This document shows positions 1 through 5,832 of a stretch of DNA of 7,441 bases, in pieces. How positions within the stretch are numbered: the stretch's first letter is position 1; each line of letters starts with the position of its first letter. The notes beneath the pieces were generated by a model. It made no database searches. It worked only from the letters and a program-made list of their open reading frames with translations, and had not been told where the DNA came from. The stretch comes from Oscillospiraceae bacterium (GTDB lineage Bacteria > Bacillota > Clostridia > Oscillospirales > Acutalibacteraceae), in NCBI GenBank assembly GCA_031283835.1, contig JAITBA010000209.1, positions 1-7,441 on the forward strand, read 5' to 3'. The translations under genes were made by a program, and so were the position numbers.

Positions 1-24
1 AAGCGGAAAATTTTTACAATCCGA

Positions 25-74
25 TTGACTTTGTGCGAAAGGCTGCATTTTTCTGTTGACTTTCCATTGACTTT
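25..74 (+). repeat. Three TTGACTTT direct repeats over the promoter
   Basis: The octamer TTGACTTT occurs at 25-32, 56-63 and 67-74. The first and third copies lie in a longer identical 12-mer, ATTGACTTTGTG (24-35 and 66-77). Start-to-start distances are 31, 11 and 42 bp, close to 3, 1 and 4 helical turns, so all copies face the same side of the DNA. The middle copy forms the -35 of the predicted promoter and the third lies in its spacer. Direct repeats about 11 bp apart are typical of binding sites for OmpR/PhoB-family response regulators; assigning such a regulator here is inference. It could also be chance repetition of a -35-like word. Confidence 0.5.
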
Positions 75-84
75 GTGGCATAAT
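56..84 (+). promoter_or_regulatory. Predicted sigma-A-type promoter of the polysaccharide operon
   Basis: The -35 is TTGACT (56-61, five of six consensus bases) and the -10 is CATAAT (79-84, five of six), separated by an ideal 17 bp. A TG at 76-77 gives an extended -10 (TGG before CATAAT). Transcription would start near base 91. That leaves about 31 nt of leader before the GTG at 122, but only about 7 nt before the TTG at 98, so the promoter favours the GTG as the first gene's start. The A/T-rich stretch around 7-16 could help as an upstream element. No upstream gene is visible in bases 1-55. Confidence 0.6.
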
Positions 85-89
85 AACAA

Positions 90-125
90 ATGAAGAGTTG
101 TTTGGGTTTGGGGGGAAGGTCGTGA
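90..125 (+). other. Possible 11-codon leader ORF overlapping the first gene
   Basis: ATG at 90 opens a short frame (MKSCLGLGGRS) that ends with TGA at 123-125. The stop overlaps the GTG start at 122 in a GTGA arrangement, the usual layout for translational coupling. The predicted transcription start (about 91, uncertain by a few bases) falls on or next to the ATG, so it could only be translated as a leaderless or nearly leaderless message. It has no ribosome binding site of its own. It may well be chance. Confidence 0.2.
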
Positions 126-2086
126 AGACTTCGCGCTGCGGGGCACATGCCAAAAAACGTGGGCCGCGGGAACCGTTTTCTGTAGGCTTGCTGGCGCAGC
201 GCGTGTTGCTGCCGCTCTATGATGTGTTGGCGGTCAACGCAAGCTACTGGCTGGCGGTGTGGATGGTGAATTATACGGACGATATTGCCGCTTGCCACGC
301 CTTTCTTTGGCTGCGCTCGGGCTATGTTACGCTGGTGTTTCTTGGCTTGTTTTTCATGTTTCGCCTATATCACAGCCTGTGGAAATATGCCGGAACGGAT
401 GAGCTGGCGCAGTGCGCGGGTGCGGCGGCACTGGGCGTGATTGTTTGCAGCTTTGCCGACTATGCGCTGTCTTTTGTGCTGACGCGCGCGCAGTGGTTTG
501 GTTTTGGCACCGCGCTGCAGGGCTTTTGGGCGCCGCTGCCGGTTGCTGTTTTGGCAGTGACGTTTTTGCTGATTGTTATGTTTTGTTGCGGTGTCCGTCT
601 GGGCTACCGCGTTTTGCGCCGCAGTGGGCGGGAGTTTTTGTGGCTGCTGCGCCGCACCAACGACGGCGCCCGGCGGGTGATGGTGGTGGGCGCGGGCAAC
701 ATGGGCAACATTGTGCTAGGTGAGCTGCGCGCCAACGCCGCAACCATGGGCAGGCCCGTGGTGGTGGTGGACGACGACAGGACCAAGCAGGGCCGTCGAA
801 TCTACGGCGTGCCCATCAGCGGCGGGTGCGACCAAATTCCCGCCCTGGCCGCGCGGCACCGGGTGAACGAGATTTTGCTTTGCATTCCTAGCTTGACGGC
901 GCAGCGGGAGCGGGAACTGATGGATTTGGCGCTGCAAACCGGTTGCAAGGTGAAGATAACGCCCTCGCTGCTGCAAATGAAAGAAAGCGACGGCACGGTG
1001 CCGGGTCTGGGGCAATTCCACGACCTGCGGCTGGAGGATTTGCTCATGCGCCCGCAGGTGCGGCTGGATCAGACGATTTGCGCCTATCTTAATGGGCAAA
1101 CGGTGCTGGTCACAGGCGGGGGCGGTTCTATTGGCAGCGAACTGTGCCGCCAGGCCGCACGTTATCACCCGGCCCGCATTGTGATTGCCGACATCAGCGA
1201 AAGCAGCGCGTATGCGCTCAAGGTGGCAATGAACCGGGAATACTACGGAAAATTGCAGGTGGATATTCGCATTGTTGATGTGCGCGACAAAGAAAGCCTG
1301 GCGGCGGTGTTTGCCGAAGCGCACCCTACCATTGTGTTCCACGCGGCGGCGCACAAGCATGTGCCGCTGATGGAAGACGCCCCCTGCGAGGCGGTGAAGA
1401 ACAATATCTTTGGCACGCTCAACGCCGCGGAGCTGGCGATACAGTATGATGTACACCGTTTTGTGCTGCTTTCTACCGACAAAGCGGTGAACCCCACCAG
1501 CGTGATGGGCGCCACCAAGCGCGTGACGGAACTGATTTTGCAGGGCCTGGCCCGCAGGCAGACACGCACACGTTTTTCGGCTGTGCGCTTTGGCAATGTG
1601 CTGGGTTCCAGCGGCAGCGTGATTCCGCTGTTTCGGGAGCAAATTCGCGCGGGCGGCCCGCTGACTGTGACCCACCCGGATATCACCCGCTACTTCATGA
1701 GCATCCCCGAAGCGGCGCAACTGGTGGTGCAGGTGGGCGGCATCTCACGCGGGGGCGAGATTTTTGTGCTCGAAATGGGCGAGCCTGTAAAAATTTTGCG
1801 CCTGGCCGAGCAGATGATCCGCCTTTCGGGCCTGCGTCCCTATGTGGACATTGGCGTGGAAATTGTTGGCCTGCGCCCGGGCGAAAAACTCCACGAAGAG
1901 CTGGTTTTGGCGGAGGAGGATGCCACCCGCCAAAGCACCCAGAATAAAAAAATCAACATCATTTTTCCCGCCGCCCTTGACGACGCGGCCCTGGACGCCG
2001 CCCTGGAGCGCCTGCGCCATGTGACCCCCGAAACCGTGCGCGCCGCGCTCAAAAGCGTGGTCGAGAATTATTGCGAGAACCGGTGA
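122..2086 (+). CDS. Membrane-bound UDP-N-acetylhexosamine 4,6-dehydratase (EpsC/CapD/PglF type)
   Basis: This is a full-length polysaccharide biosynthesis dehydratase, 654 aa from this start. It should convert UDP-GlcNAc to the 4-keto-6-deoxy sugar at the inner membrane. Residues 1-160 hold four hydrophobic segments (about 31-52, 67-84, 98-119, 138-159). A first Rossmann fold follows with GAGNMG (190-195), then the catalytic SDR domain with TGGGGSIG (331-338). The active site reads STDK (TDK 452-454), then VMGATK with Met462 and Lys466: Met replaces the usual SDR tyrosine, as in PglF/CapD 4,6-dehydratases. GLRPGEKLHEE (from 583) is the family's C-terminal signature. GTG 122 is chosen because it lies behind the G/A-rich GGGGGAAGG and a plausible leader; TTG 98 (662 aa, no ribosome site) is the alternative and TTG 188 less likely. 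It is the first gene of the operon. The exact sugar product cannot be read from sequence. Confidence 0.93.
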   Translation: MKTSRCGAHAKKRGPREPFSVGLLAQRVLLPLYDVLAVNASYWLAVWMVNYTDDIAACHAFLWLRSGYVTLVFLGLFFMFRLYHSLWKYAGTDELAQCAGAAALGVIVCSFADYALSFVLTRAQWFGFGTALQGFWAPLPVAVLAVTFLLIVMFCCGVRLGYRVLRRSGREFLWLLRRTNDGARRVMVVGAGNMGNIVLGELRANAATMGRPVVVVDDDRTKQGRRIYGVPISGGCDQIPALAARHRVNEILLCIPSLTAQRERELMDLALQTGCKVKITPSLLQMKESDGTVPGLGQFHDLRLEDLLMRPQVRLDQTICAYLNGQTVLVTGGGGSIGSELCRQAARYHPARIVIADISESSAYALKVAMNREYYGKLQVDIRIVDVRDKESLAAVFAEAHPTIVFHAAAHKHVPLMEDAPCEAVKNNIFGTLNAAELAIQYDVHRFVLLSTDKAVNPTSVMGATKRVTELILQGLARRQTRTRFSAVRFGNVLGSSGSVIPLFREQIRAGGPLTVTHPDITRYFMSIPEAAQLVVQVGGISRGGEIFVLEMGEPVKILRLAEQMIRLSGLRPYVDIGVEIVGLRPGEKLHEELVLAEEDATRQSTQNKKINIIFPAALDDAALDAALERLRHVTPETVRAALKSVVENYCENR

Positions 2087-2114
2087 GACGGTGAATCGCG
2101 ACACAACCCACCCG

Positions 2115-2120
2115 AAAGGA
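2115..2120 (+). promoter_or_regulatory. Ribosome binding site fixing the sugar transferase start
   Basis: AAAGGA ends 6 nt before the ATG at 2127. This selects that ATG over the in-frame GTG at 2091, which would add 12 residues (starting NRDTTHPKGP) that do not look like the family. Confidence 0.7.
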
Positions 2121-2126
2121 CCTGCC

Positions 2127-2744
2127 ATGGATCGTTTCCTCAAGCGTGTGCTCGACATCCTCGCCGCGGCGGGGCTGCTGGTGCTGTTTGCGCCGCTGTT
2201 GGGGGGCGTGGCACTAGCCGTTGCGCGGCAAAAAGACGGCCCCGTGTTGTTTTGTCAAACGCGCCCCGGCAAAGACGAGAAGCCCTTTGTTTGCCGCAAG
2301 TTCCGTTCCATGCGCGCCCCGGCTTTTGAGGGTGAGCCTGATATGCCGCGCATCACAAAACTGGGTCGTTTTTTGCGGCGCTACAGCTTGGATGAACTGC
2401 CGCAGCTGTGGAATATTTTTGTGGGCGAGATGAGCTTTGTTGGCCCGCGGCCGTTGCTGCCCGAATATTTGCCTTGCTACACGCGGGAGCAGGCGCGGCG
2501 GCACAGCGTGCGCCCGGGGCTCACGGGCTGGGCCCAGGCGAACGGCCGCAACGCCCTGGAATGGAACGACCGGTTGGCCATGGACGTGTGGTATGTGGAA
2601 CACCGAACCCTTGTGCTGGACATGAAGATTTTTGCCATGACCCTCCGGCAGATTGTGACCGGCGAGGGGCTCAACCGCAGCAACGCGATGACGGCGGAAA
2701 ACTTTTCGGAATACGTGAAACAGCGGGAGGTGCGCAAACCATAA
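2127..2744 (+). CDS. Undecaprenyl-phosphate sugar phosphotransferase (PglC/EpsL-type small bacterial sugar transferase)
   Basis: This is a monotopic phosphoglycosyl transferase of 205 aa, the usual size of the minimal PglC-like form without the extra membrane domains of WcaJ/WbaP. It should move a sugar-1-phosphate from a UDP-sugar to undecaprenyl phosphate, the first membrane step of repeat-unit assembly. The N-terminal hydrophobic stretch (about 8-33) contains a proline at 23, fitting a re-entrant helix. KFRSM is at 58-62, the catalytic Asp-Glu pair at 89-90 in YSLDELPQLWN, GPRPLLPEY at 106-114 and RPGLTGWAQANGRN at 129-142. Standing directly behind a PglF-type dehydratase, it may use a UDP-6-deoxy-HexNAc derivative; that substrate is inference. 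Its TAA stop overlaps the next gene's first codon by 4 bp. Confidence 0.93.
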   Translation: MDRFLKRVLDILAAAGLLVLFAPLLGGVALAVARQKDGPVLFCQTRPGKDEKPFVCRKFRSMRAPAFEGEPDMPRITKLGRFLRRYSLDELPQLWNIFVGEMSFVGPRPLLPEYLPCYTREQARRHSVRPGLTGWAQANGRNALEWNDRLAMDVWYVEHRTLVLDMKIFAMTLRQIVTGEGLNRSNAMTAENFSEYVKQREVRKP

Positions 2745-3883
2745 AAATTTTGTTTGTCGCCACAGTGGCGCGCCATTTTCGCTATTTTCATGAGCCGGTG
2801 TTTCGTATGCTGCGGCAGGCCGGGTGGCAGGTGGATGCCTGTGCCAAACTTGAAAGCGAAGGGCGTCGCCCGCGCTTTTGCGATGCGTTTTTTGATTTGC
2901 CGTTTGCGCGCAACCCCTTTGCCCCGCAAAACGCCAAGGCCTTTGCGCAGTTAAAAAAAATCATGCGCGAGGCGCGTTACGACATCATTCACTGTCACAC
3001 GCCCGTGGGCGGCTTGCTGGGCCGGCTGGCCGCCGGGCATGCGCGGGTGATTTATACCGCTCATGGCTTTCATTTTTTTGGGGGCGCGCCGGCACGCAAC
3101 TGGCTGATGTATTATCCCATTGAAAAAATGCTTGCCCGCAAAACGGATATTTTAATTACAATCAACGAAGAAGATTTTGCTTTTGCGCGGCGCAAGTTGC
3201 CCGCAAAAAAAATTGTGCAGGTGCACGGCGTGGGCTGCGACGCGGCGCGCTTTGCCCCGGCGGCGGACGCCACGGAAAAAATGATCCTCCGCACAAGGTT
3301 GGGTATCCCCTATGACGCGCCGGTGCTGCTCTATGCCGCGGAGCTTTCGAAAAACAAAAACCAGGCATTGCTGCTCGAAGCCATGCCGCGTATCCGCGAG
3401 GAATTTCCGCAGGCGTTGCTGTTGCTGGTTGGCCCCGACGGCGGCGCCCAAAGCAATCTTGAACAAAAAATTGCCCCACCGGCCGTCCCCAAAGCCAAAC
3501 GGGGCCGGCGCACGGCGGAGCGACCGTGCTACGCATCGCAGGTGCGGGTGCTGGGCGAGCGGGGCGACATGCCGGCGCTGCTGGCGGCCGCCGATGTGTA
3601 TGTTGCGTCCTCTTTGCGCGAGGGGCTGCCCGCAAATGTGATGGAAGCCATGGCTGCCGCGCTGCCGGTGGTGGCCCTCGATAACCGCGGCCACCGTGCC
3701 CTGGTGACGGAAGACACGGGGTTTTTGGTGCAAAACGCGCGGCAAATGGCCGAACAAGTGTGTTTGCTTTTGCGCGACAAACCCCTGCGCGGCACGCTGG
3801 GCAATGCCGGGCGGGCGCGCGTGGCACGGCACTTTGCGCAGGCGCGCGTGCTCGAAGAATTGAGGGCCGTATACTTTGACTAG
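2741..3883 (+). CDS. GT4 glycosyltransferase, EpsD-like (apparent ATA start)
   Basis: This is a GT-B fold, family 4 transferase of about 380 aa, probably cytoplasmic and adding a sugar to the lipid-linked repeat unit. The N-terminal strand IKILFVATVARHF, then YDIIHCHTPVGG (from 80), the TAHGFHF segment and LMYYPIEK are hallmarks of EpsD-like enzymes. The C-terminal domain has the EX7E motif (Glu294 and Glu302 in REGLPANVMEA). The start is abnormal: family alignment puts codon 1 at 2741, which is ATA, with GGGAGG (2725-2730) 10 nt upstream. The first conventional in-frame start is TTG at 2750, which removes three residues (IKI) and has no well-spaced ribosome site. The frame is open back to an ATG at 2408, but that part translates the previous gene out of frame. 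An Arg/Lys-rich insert sits at 242-267. The stop overlaps the next gene by 8 bp. Confidence 0.88.
   Translation: MKILFVATVARHFRYFHEPVFRMLRQAGWQVDACAKLESEGRRPRFCDAFFDLPFARNPFAPQNAKAFAQLKKIMREARYDIIHCHTPVGGLLGRLAAGHARVIYTAHGFHFFGGAPARNWLMYYPIEKMLARKTDILITINEEDFAFARRKLPAKKIVQVHGVGCDAARFAPAADATEKMILRTRLGIPYDAPVLLYAAELSKNKNQALLLEAMPRIREEFPQALLLLVGPDGGAQSNLEQKIAPPAVPKAKRGRRTAERPCYASQVRVLGERGDMPALLAAADVYVASSLREGLPANVMEAMAAALPVVALDNRGHRALVTEDTGFLVQNARQMAEQVCLLLRDKPLRGTLGNAGRARVARHFAQARVLEELRAVYFD
3862..3866 (+). promoter_or_regulatory. Ribosome binding site fixing a TTG start
   Basis: GAGGG lies inside the end of the preceding gene, 9 nt before TTG at 3876. The in-frame GTG at 3885 is 18 nt away and would cut the conserved MTRVLHVLHSMD start, so TTG 3876 is preferred. 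Confidence 0.6.
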
Positions 3884-4997
3884 AGTGTTGCACGTGTTGC
3901 ATTCCATGGATTTGGGCGGGGTCGAAACCCTGCTGACAAACTTGTGGCGCAAGCGCGACCCGCAGCGGTTGGCCTTCGATTTTTTGGTGCACACGCCCCA
4001 AAAAATGCACTACGAAGCCGAACTGCTGGCGGGCGGCGCCGTGATACACCGGCTGCCCGCGTTGCGGGCGCTTGGCCCGGTGCGCTATGTGCGTGCGCTG
4101 GAGTGTTTTTTTGCGGCGCACCCGGCATACACCATTGTGCATTCGCACCTCGAAACCACCACAGGCCTTATCTTGCAAGCCGCAAAGCGAAGCGCCGTGC
4201 CCGTGCGCATTGCCCATAGCCACAACACAGGCTACCCCCGCGGCGGTTTGCGGGCGTTGCCCGAAAATGCCCTAAAAGACTGGTGCAAAACAAAAATCGT
4301 GCCCAATGCCACGCACAGGCTGGCTTGCTCGCACGAGGCGGCGCAGTGGCTTTTTTGCGGCGCGCCGGCGCAGATTTTGCCCAACGGCATTGATTGCGAA
4401 GCTTTTCGCTTTTTGGCGCAGGCCAGGGCGCAAAAGCGCGCGCTGCTGGGCGTTGCAGAAGACGAGAGGGTGTTTGTGCACGTGGGCAGATATACTCCGG
4501 TGAAAAACCAGACCTTTTTGCTGGATTTTTGGCCGCAGGTGCCCAACGCGCGTTTGCTGTTGATTGGCGACGGCCCCCTGCGCGGCGAACTGGAGCAAAA
4601 AATTGCGGCGCAAGACGCCCGACGCGGTGCGCGGGGGCAGAACACAACGAAGCGGTCTGCCGCGGTGCGGGTGCTCGGAAAACAAACGGATATAGCGGCA
4701 TGGCTGTGCGCGGCGGATGGGTTTTTGCTGCCGTCGCTGATTGAAGGGCTGCCGGTTGCGTTGGTCGAGGCCCGTGCCAGCGGGCTGCCCTGCTTGGTGT
4801 CGCCCCGCGTGCCCCTCGAAGGGGTTCCCGCACAGGTGCTGCCGCTAAAAAAACAGGCCTGGATCGACGCGATTGCCGCGCTGCGCCCGTGCGCGCCGGA
4901 AGCGCGTGCCGCGGCTGCCGACCAGGTGGCCGCCATGGGGTACGACGTTGCGCGCAGCCTGGCGCTGCTGGAGGAAATCTATGAAAGCAAGCAATGA
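3876..4997 (+). CDS. GT4 glycosyltransferase, EpsF-like
   Basis: This is a family 4, GT-B fold transferase of 373 aa, normal length. It begins MTRVLHVLHSMDLGGVETLLTN, the typical N-terminus of EpsF-like enzymes in exopolysaccharide operons. Further marks are IVHSHLETTTG, IAHSHNT and ILPNGID before the second domain; FVHVGRYTPVKNQ and LLIGDGPLRGELEQ in the nucleotide-sugar domain; and EX7E with Glu290 and Glu298 (IEGLPVALVEA). It should transfer a hexose or HexNAc to the growing lipid-linked oligosaccharide; donor and acceptor cannot be told. Residues 241-263 form an Arg-rich stretch longer than the usual loop, in the same place as in the preceding GT4. The start is TTG. It overlaps the previous gene by 8 bp and the next by 17 bp. 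Confidence 0.92.
   Translation: MTRVLHVLHSMDLGGVETLLTNLWRKRDPQRLAFDFLVHTPQKMHYEAELLAGGAVIHRLPALRALGPVRYVRALECFFAAHPAYTIVHSHLETTTGLILQAAKRSAVPVRIAHSHNTGYPRGGLRALPENALKDWCKTKIVPNATHRLACSHEAAQWLFCGAPAQILPNGIDCEAFRFLAQARAQKRALLGVAEDERVFVHVGRYTPVKNQTFLLDFWPQVPNARLLLIGDGPLRGELEQKIAAQDARRGARGQNTTKRSAAVRVLGKQTDIAAWLCAADGFLLPSLIEGLPVALVEARASGLPCLVSPRVPLEGVPAQVLPLKKQAWIDAIAALRPCAPEARAAAADQVAAMGYDVARSLALLEEIYESKQ
4970..4977 (+). promoter_or_regulatory. Ribosome binding site of the GT2 gene
   Basis: GGAGGAAA lies within the end of the preceding gene; its GGAGG core ends 6 nt before ATG 4981. It shows that the GT2 frame, open upstream to 4873, really starts at 4981. Confidence 0.8.
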
Positions 4998-5832
4998 TTT
5001 GCAGGGCTTGCGGCTCACGGTGTTTACGCCGGCCTATAACCGGGCACATACGCTGCCGCGGCTATATCAAAGCCTTTGCGGGCAAACCTGCAAAGATTTT
5101 TGCTGGCTGGTAGTGGACGACGGCTCCCAAGACGAAACAACGCGGCTCTTGGCGCAATGGCAGGCGGAGGCGCCGTTTTGCGTGGACTATGTTTCCCAGG
5201 AAAACCGGGGGATGCATGCCGCGCACAACACGGCCTACGCGCGCATTGCAACGGAACTGAATGTGTGCGTTGACAGCGACGACGCCATGCCTGCCAACGC
5301 CGTAGAAATGATTTTGACCCTGTGGCGGGGCAGCAAAAAAGAGGAACGCGTCGCCGGGCTGCTGGGGCTGGATGTGGACATGCAAACCGGGCAAACGGTT
5401 GGCACGGCTTTTCCGGCGGGATTGGCGCGGGCGCGGATGTATGACGTATATTATAAACACGGCGTGCGGGGCGACAAAAAAGTGGTGCTGCGCACAGAAT
5501 TGGCCCGTCGGTTTCCTTATCCGGAATTTTGCGGCGAAAAATATATCGGGCTGAATTTGAAATATTTGCAATTGGATCAAACGCATGAATGGCTGTGCCG
5601 CAACGTGCCGCTGTGCAGGGTGGAATATCTGCCGGACGGGAGTTCCCGCAACATGTGGCGGCAATATCGCCGCAACCCGCGGGGCTTTTTGCACTACCGC
5701 ATGGTGTTGCTGCGCCTGCCCTTTGCAGGGTTCAAGTTTAAGCTACGGCAGCTGGCACATGTGCCGCTGGAAGCGATATTTTTTCTCGCAAAAAAAATAG
5801 AAGGGCTTTTCCGCCATGTTTCTTCCGTCTAA
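4981..5832 (+). CDS. GT2 (GT-A fold) glycosyltransferase
   Basis: This is a family 2 transferase of 283 aa with no membrane segment, so probably cytoplasmic or peripheral. The nucleotide-binding start LTVFTPAYNRAHTLPRLYQS (12-31) is followed by LVVDDGSQDE (Asp46-Asp47) and by CVDSDD, whose DSD (98-100) is the DXD-type metal and UDP-sugar site. The middle motif ENRGMHAAHNTAYA resembles the GKH-A-N segment of GT-A enzymes in capsule clusters. The C-terminal half has YLPDGSSRN and RRNPRGFLHYR, common in this subgroup. It should add one sugar of the repeat unit; the donor is unknown. It is closest in role to EpsE/EpsH of B. subtilis-type clusters. It overlaps the genes on both sides by 17 bp each. 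Confidence 0.92.
   Translation: MKASNDLQGLRLTVFTPAYNRAHTLPRLYQSLCGQTCKDFCWLVVDDGSQDETTRLLAQWQAEAPFCVDYVSQENRGMHAAHNTAYARIATELNVCVDSDDAMPANAVEMILTLWRGSKKEERVAGLLGLDVDMQTGQTVGTAFPAGLARARMYDVYYKHGVRGDKKVVLRTELARRFPYPEFCGEKYIGLNLKYLQLDQTHEWLCRNVPLCRVEYLPDGSSRNMWRQYRRNPRGFLHYRMVLLRLPFAGFKFKLRQLAHVPLEAIFFLAKKIEGLFRHVSSV

Noticed and set aside
14..298. Minus-strand frame over the upstream region and promoter
   Set aside because: It covers the promoter and the start of the dehydratase, has no visible ribosome site or domain, and is probably chance.
716..1720. Long minus-strand open frame (334 codons) opposite the dehydratase
   Set aside because: Antisense shadow: GC-rich codon use on the + strand removes stops. 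The translation is His/Arg/Gln-rich without any motif, while the + frame has clear family signatures.
2408..2740. N-terminal extension of the EpsD-like GT4 back to ATG 2408
   Set aside because: It would overlap the sugar transferase by over 300 bp out of frame, and the extra residues look like an out-of-frame reading, not a GT domain.
3152..4223. Two overlapping long minus-strand frames (280 and 353 codons) opposite the GT4 genes
   Set aside because: Low-complexity Arg/Pro/Ala/His-rich translations spanning the junction of two well-supported + strand genes, with no recognisable domain. Shadows.
4168..5049. Minus-strand frame of 293 codons opposite the second GT4
   Set aside because: Same compositional artefact: Arg/Pro/Ala-rich, no domain, and it crosses a coupled gene junction.
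5790..5800. A8 run near the end of the GT2 gene as a programmed frameshift site fusing it to the polymerase
   Set aside because: The frame of the polymerase has a TAG at 5798-5800 right after the run, so slipping into it would terminate; no fusion is possible.
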